DNA from: Lachnospiraceae bacterium UBA4260
GTDB taxonomy: Bacteria; Bacillota; Clostridia; Lachnospirales; Lachnospiraceae
NCBI GenBank assembly: GCA_002395235.1
Contig: DGWK01000024.1
Location: forward strand, 69,242-96,481
Reading direction: 5' to 3'
Length of the DNA: 27,240 bases
Numbering within the stretch: the stretch's first letter is position 1; every line of letters starts with the position of its first letter. Under the pieces are notes generated by a model. That model had not been told where the DNA came from. It worked only from the letters and a program-made list of their open reading frames with translations, and searched no databases. The position numbers and the translations under genes were made by a program. Below are positions 25,014 to 27,240 of the stretch, piece by piece.

Positions 25014-25091
25014 ATGCCTGGATAGTCAAAACATATGGTCATAATCATGTCGATAGCGAAAAATATGATGGATAACAAATAACCCATTGTC

Positions 25092-25157
25092 CTCCATCAT
25101 ATAGCAATGCATCACAAAGTGTGATACGGTTGCATTATCAGAGAATTTATCAGAAAG
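25092..25157 (+). repeat. 66-bp direct repeat, copy 2
   Basis: It matches 19983-20048 at 63 of 66 bases and carries the same ATCACAAAGTGTGAT palindrome at 25111-25125 and the same outer arms. It ends ten bases before the ArsC-like start, and its last bases supply the AAAGGA ribosome binding site. Confidence 0.85.
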
Positions 25158-25167
25158 GATGCCGGTC

Positions 25168-25509
25168 ATGAACATCCAGATATTCGGAACAAAAAAGAGC
25201 AGTGATACCAGAAAAGCCGAACGGTTTTTCAAAGAGCGCGGGATCCGGTTCCAATCCGTAGACATGAAGGAAAAAGGGCTGAGCAAGGGCGAATTCCAGT
25301 CGGTCATGCAGGCGGTCGGTGGGCTGGAAGCCATGATCGATGAAAACTGCAAGGACCAGGATACGCTCATGCTGATCAAATATATTGCTGCAGAAGATAA
25401 GATGCAGAAAGTGCTCGAAAACCAGTCAGTCCTAAAACTTCCTATTGTCAGGAACGGAAAACAGGCGACAGTCGGTTACCAGCCGGACGTATGGAAGACG
25501 TGGAAGTGA
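25168..25509 (+). CDS. ArsC/Spx-fold protein lacking the N-terminal cysteine
   Basis: The 113-residue product from ATG 25168 (AAAGGA at 25153-25158; an ATG at 25159 is too close) has the thioredoxin-like ArsC/Spx pattern: MNIQIFGTKKSSDTRKAERF, then FFKERGIRFQSVDMKEKGLSKGEF, and LPIVRNGKQATVGYQPDVW at the C-terminal end. Members of this family normally have Cys where this protein has Ser11 (FGTKKC), the residue that attacks arsenate or forms a disulfide. The only cysteine visible is in DENCKDQD, in the middle of the protein. It is therefore unlikely to be an active arsenate reductase; a binding role or loss of function is more likely. No arsenic genes are nearby. Confidence 0.75.
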   Translation: MNIQIFGTKKSSDTRKAERFFKERGIRFQSVDMKEKGLSKGEFQSVMQAVGGLEAMIDENCKDQDTLMLIKYIAAEDKMQKVLENQSVLKLPIVRNGKQATVGYQPDVWKTWK

Positions 25510-25546
25510 CTTGATGGCAGATCGAAGTTTGTAAAGGAGCATATCT

Positions 25547-26329
25547 GTGAAACAATATATTGTTGATGCATTTACAAGTAAACCATTCTCCGGGAATCCG
25601 GCTGCTATCTGCGTGATGGAAAACTGGCCTTCCGGGGAATTCATGATGAAACTTGCGATGGAGAATAATCTGTCGGAGACAGCTTTCATTGTGAAAGAAG
25701 CTGCCGGATATCACCTGCGCTGGTTCACACCGGCAACGGAGGTAGAGTTGTGCGGGCATGCGACTCTGGCATCTTCGTTTGTAATTTTGAATTTCTATGA
25801 GCCGGACAGCGAAATGGTGCAGTTTAATACTCTGAGCGGGATTCTGACGATAAGGCGAAAGGATAACCTCTTCGAGATGAATTTCCCGACTTATGAATTG
25901 AGAGAGATCCCGGTTACAGATGCAATGGAACGGGCATTTGGAGTCCGTCCGATCAAAGCGGTACTTGGCCTGGATCTTGTCTGCATATTTGAATCCGAGG
26001 ATCAGGTACGTACCATGCAGCCTGATCAGGCTCTCCTGACGCAGATAGATGGACGTATTCAGAATGCAACCGCGCGAGGGAAGGAAACCGACTGTGTTTC
26101 CAGAAGTTTCTGTCCGAAGCTGGGCATCGCAGAAGATCCTGTCTGCGGATCAGCGCACTGCCAGATAGCAGATTACTGGTCTAAGGAACTGGGGAAGAAA
26201 CAGATTTATGCTTATCAGGCATCAAAACGAGGCGGATATCTGTATTGCAGGCCGGAAGAGAATAATCGCATTACGATCAGCGGAGACGCTGCTTTGGTGG
26301 CGGTAACAGAGATCGTGGCTGCGTTGTAA
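25547..26329 (+). CDS. PhzF-family epimerase/isomerase
   Basis: The start is GTG 25547 with AAAGGAG at 25533-25539, giving 260 residues. The protein has the two-domain PhzF/DapF-like fold: YIVDAFTSKPFSGNPAAICV at the N terminus, NLSETAFIV with the conserved acidic E44, the FTPATEVELCGHATLAS block, and EDPVCGSAHCQIADYW, the second-domain loop matching the usual EDP.tGSAHc. The family catalyses isomerisations (PhzF in phenazine synthesis), but most members, including lone ones like this, have unknown substrates. No phenazine genes are nearby. It begins 37 bases after the ArsC-like gene and is probably cotranscribed with it. Confidence 0.85.
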   Translation: MKQYIVDAFTSKPFSGNPAAICVMENWPSGEFMMKLAMENNLSETAFIVKEAAGYHLRWFTPATEVELCGHATLASSFVILNFYEPDSEMVQFNTLSGILTIRRKDNLFEMNFPTYELREIPVTDAMERAFGVRPIKAVLGLDLVCIFESEDQVRTMQPDQALLTQIDGRIQNATARGKETDCVSRSFCPKLGIAEDPVCGSAHCQIADYWSKELGKKQIYAYQASKRGGYLYCRPEENNRITISGDAALVAVTEIVAAL

Positions 26330-26425
26330 AATCCGGTTGTGCGAAGACAAAGCCCAAGGCAGAGAGATTACACATAAGGATATGTTGCCATTTATCTATT
26401 CTGGAAAATAAGGAGAAATATCAAA

Positions 26426-27238
26426 ATGAATAATGAAGTTAAGGCAAAAAGACACATATTGTGCGAAAAAGTACCGCTTCTGGCCATGATATTGGGATGC
26501 CTGATCGCTTCAGTAGTTATAGGTGTACCCACTGCGCTTGCAGGGGACTCGTTCGCCGGGCATATCGTTTCATGCATTGCGGCGGTAGTCTTTTTGATCG
26601 GTTTTAACAGATGGTTCGCGCCTGAGTTCAAGGGAGTTTTTAAAGCGGGCATTTCTGCCGGGGAATTACTCATTATATCCATACCGTTTATATTCAAATT
26701 AGTGTTTTCATATGCTGCATCAGTTTTTGACAGCGGATTCTATTTCAATCCGACATTGCTCAGCCTGGCTATGGCTTTGGCTGCGGGCTTTTTTGAGGAG
26801 ACCATTTTCAGAGGCGTTACCATTCCGCTCGCGATGAGGTATCTTAAGAGCAAAAACAGAATGTATATTATTGTAGGTATAACAGCCTTGATCTTCGGTA
26901 TCCTTCACATAGGAAACATCTTTCAGGGGGCCAACCCCACGATGGCCGTGATACAAGGCATTTCAACAATCTTCGGCGGTTTCCTATATGCTGCTGTATA
27001 TCTGAGGTCCGGCAGTATTCTGGTTCCGATCGTCATGCACGCTTTGTATGATTATATGTGCTTTGTGATAGATCCTACTCTGGATAACGGTATTATGACT
27101 TCAGAAACAGTTACGATCGGCATAATTCTCACCGTTGTTGTTTTCATCATCGCCGGTATCTGGAGCCTGTATTTGATCCGCCCTGCTATGAGGGACAAAA
27201 TACAGACTTTATGGAATGAGAAGTGGGGAATCGAGTAA
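26426..27238 (+). CDS. CPBP-family intramembrane metalloprotease
   Basis: This 270-residue protein has about seven to eight hydrophobic segments and the three CPBP (CAAX protease and bacteriocin-processing, Abi-type) motifs. These are EETIFRG with E124, E125 and R129 in the first motif, FGILHIGN with the second-motif His, and IVMHALYD with the third. The ATG 26426 follows ATAAGGAG. In bacteria these membrane peptidases act in bacteriocin self-immunity, peptide maturation or surface-protein display; the function here is unknown. It ends two bases before the window edge at TAA. It is about 96 bp from phzF with no clear terminator. Confidence 0.85.
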   Translation: MNNEVKAKRHILCEKVPLLAMILGCLIASVVIGVPTALAGDSFAGHIVSCIAAVVFLIGFNRWFAPEFKGVFKAGISAGELLIISIPFIFKLVFSYAASVFDSGFYFNPTLLSLAMALAAGFFEETIFRGVTIPLAMRYLKSKNRMYIIVGITALIFGILHIGNIFQGANPTMAVIQGISTIFGGFLYAAVYLRSGSILVPIVMHALYDYMCFVIDPTLDNGIMTSETVTIGIILTVVVFIIAGIWSLYLIRPAMRDKIQTLWNEKWGIE

Positions 27239-27240
27239 GC

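Noticed and set aside
19983..25157. Integron-type gene cassette array with attC sites
   Set aside because: The 66-bp repeats have a palindromic core but no recognisable attC core sites, only two copies are present, several genes lie between them, and no integrase is seen.
25168..25509. Functional arsenate reductase
   Set aside because: The catalytic cysteine position is serine and no arsenic-resistance genes are nearby.

Overview
The window looks like chromosomal DNA from an anaerobic Gram-positive bacterium of the Clostridia, probably Lachnospiraceae-like. This rests on gene content and style: strong AGGAGG-type ribosome binding sites, a diaminopimelate-aminotransferase (DapL) route to lysine, a MurT/GatD peptidoglycan-amidating pair, a fused 1078-residue CarB, and many compact same-strand genes. 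Genus cannot be fixed from the sequence. About the first 19.8 kb is fairly GC-rich core-type sequence. From about 19.9 kb to the end the DNA is visibly more AT-rich and carries small, unrelated accessory genes.

Layout. (1) 1-5.0 kb, + strand: the C-terminal end of a LysR regulator with a strong terminator, then a tartrate/C4-dicarboxylate module. It has an SLC13-type anion transporter, L(+)-tartrate dehydratase subunits TtdA and TtdB, and a tartrate/D-malate dehydrogenase gene split by an in-frame TAG. (2) 5.1-7.4 kb: a threonine-aldolase-type PLP enzyme, a truncated GntR regulator, a bidirectional terminator, and a minus-strand XRE-type protein with a degenerate neighbour. (3) 7.6-13.0 kb, + strand: exodeoxyribonuclease III, an MGT-type glycosyltransferase, DapL (TTG start) and glutamine-dependent asparagine synthetase. 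The gaps before dapL and asnB each hold a copy of a GNRA-capped hairpin repeat. (4) 13.1-19.95 kb, - strand: a carA-carB-murT-gatD operon with overlapping or tightly spaced genes. It is driven by a consensus promoter and preceded by a leader whose complementary segments can pair in alternative ways. It ends at two tandem hairpin terminators. (5) 19.95-27.24 kb, + strand: alpha/beta hydrolase, LCM-type methyltransferase, AlkD-like DNA glycosylase, four small uncharacterised proteins, a sugar O-acetyltransferase, gene remnants, an ArsC/Spx-fold protein lacking its usual cysteine, a PhzF-family protein and a CPBP membrane protease. A 66-bp direct repeat lies just upstream of the hydrolase gene and again just upstream of the ArsC-like gene, bracketing about 5.1 kb.

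How the genes fit together. Region 1 can take up tartrate or a related dicarboxylate and dehydrate it to oxaloacetate; the broken dehydrogenase suggests a side branch is being lost. Regions 3 and 4 group three glutamine amidotransferases (AsnB, GatD, CarA) with lysine/diaminopimelate synthesis, joining nitrogen use, pyrimidine/arginine precursors and peptidoglycan. The most unusual structure is in the repeats. A short palindromic element (about 20-28 bp) occurs in the dapL-asnB gap and also inside carB, where it appears to add nine codons in frame, and inside carA. The paired hairpin repeats and the 66-bp repeats are separate families. No tRNA, rRNA, CRISPR array, transposase or integrase was seen.
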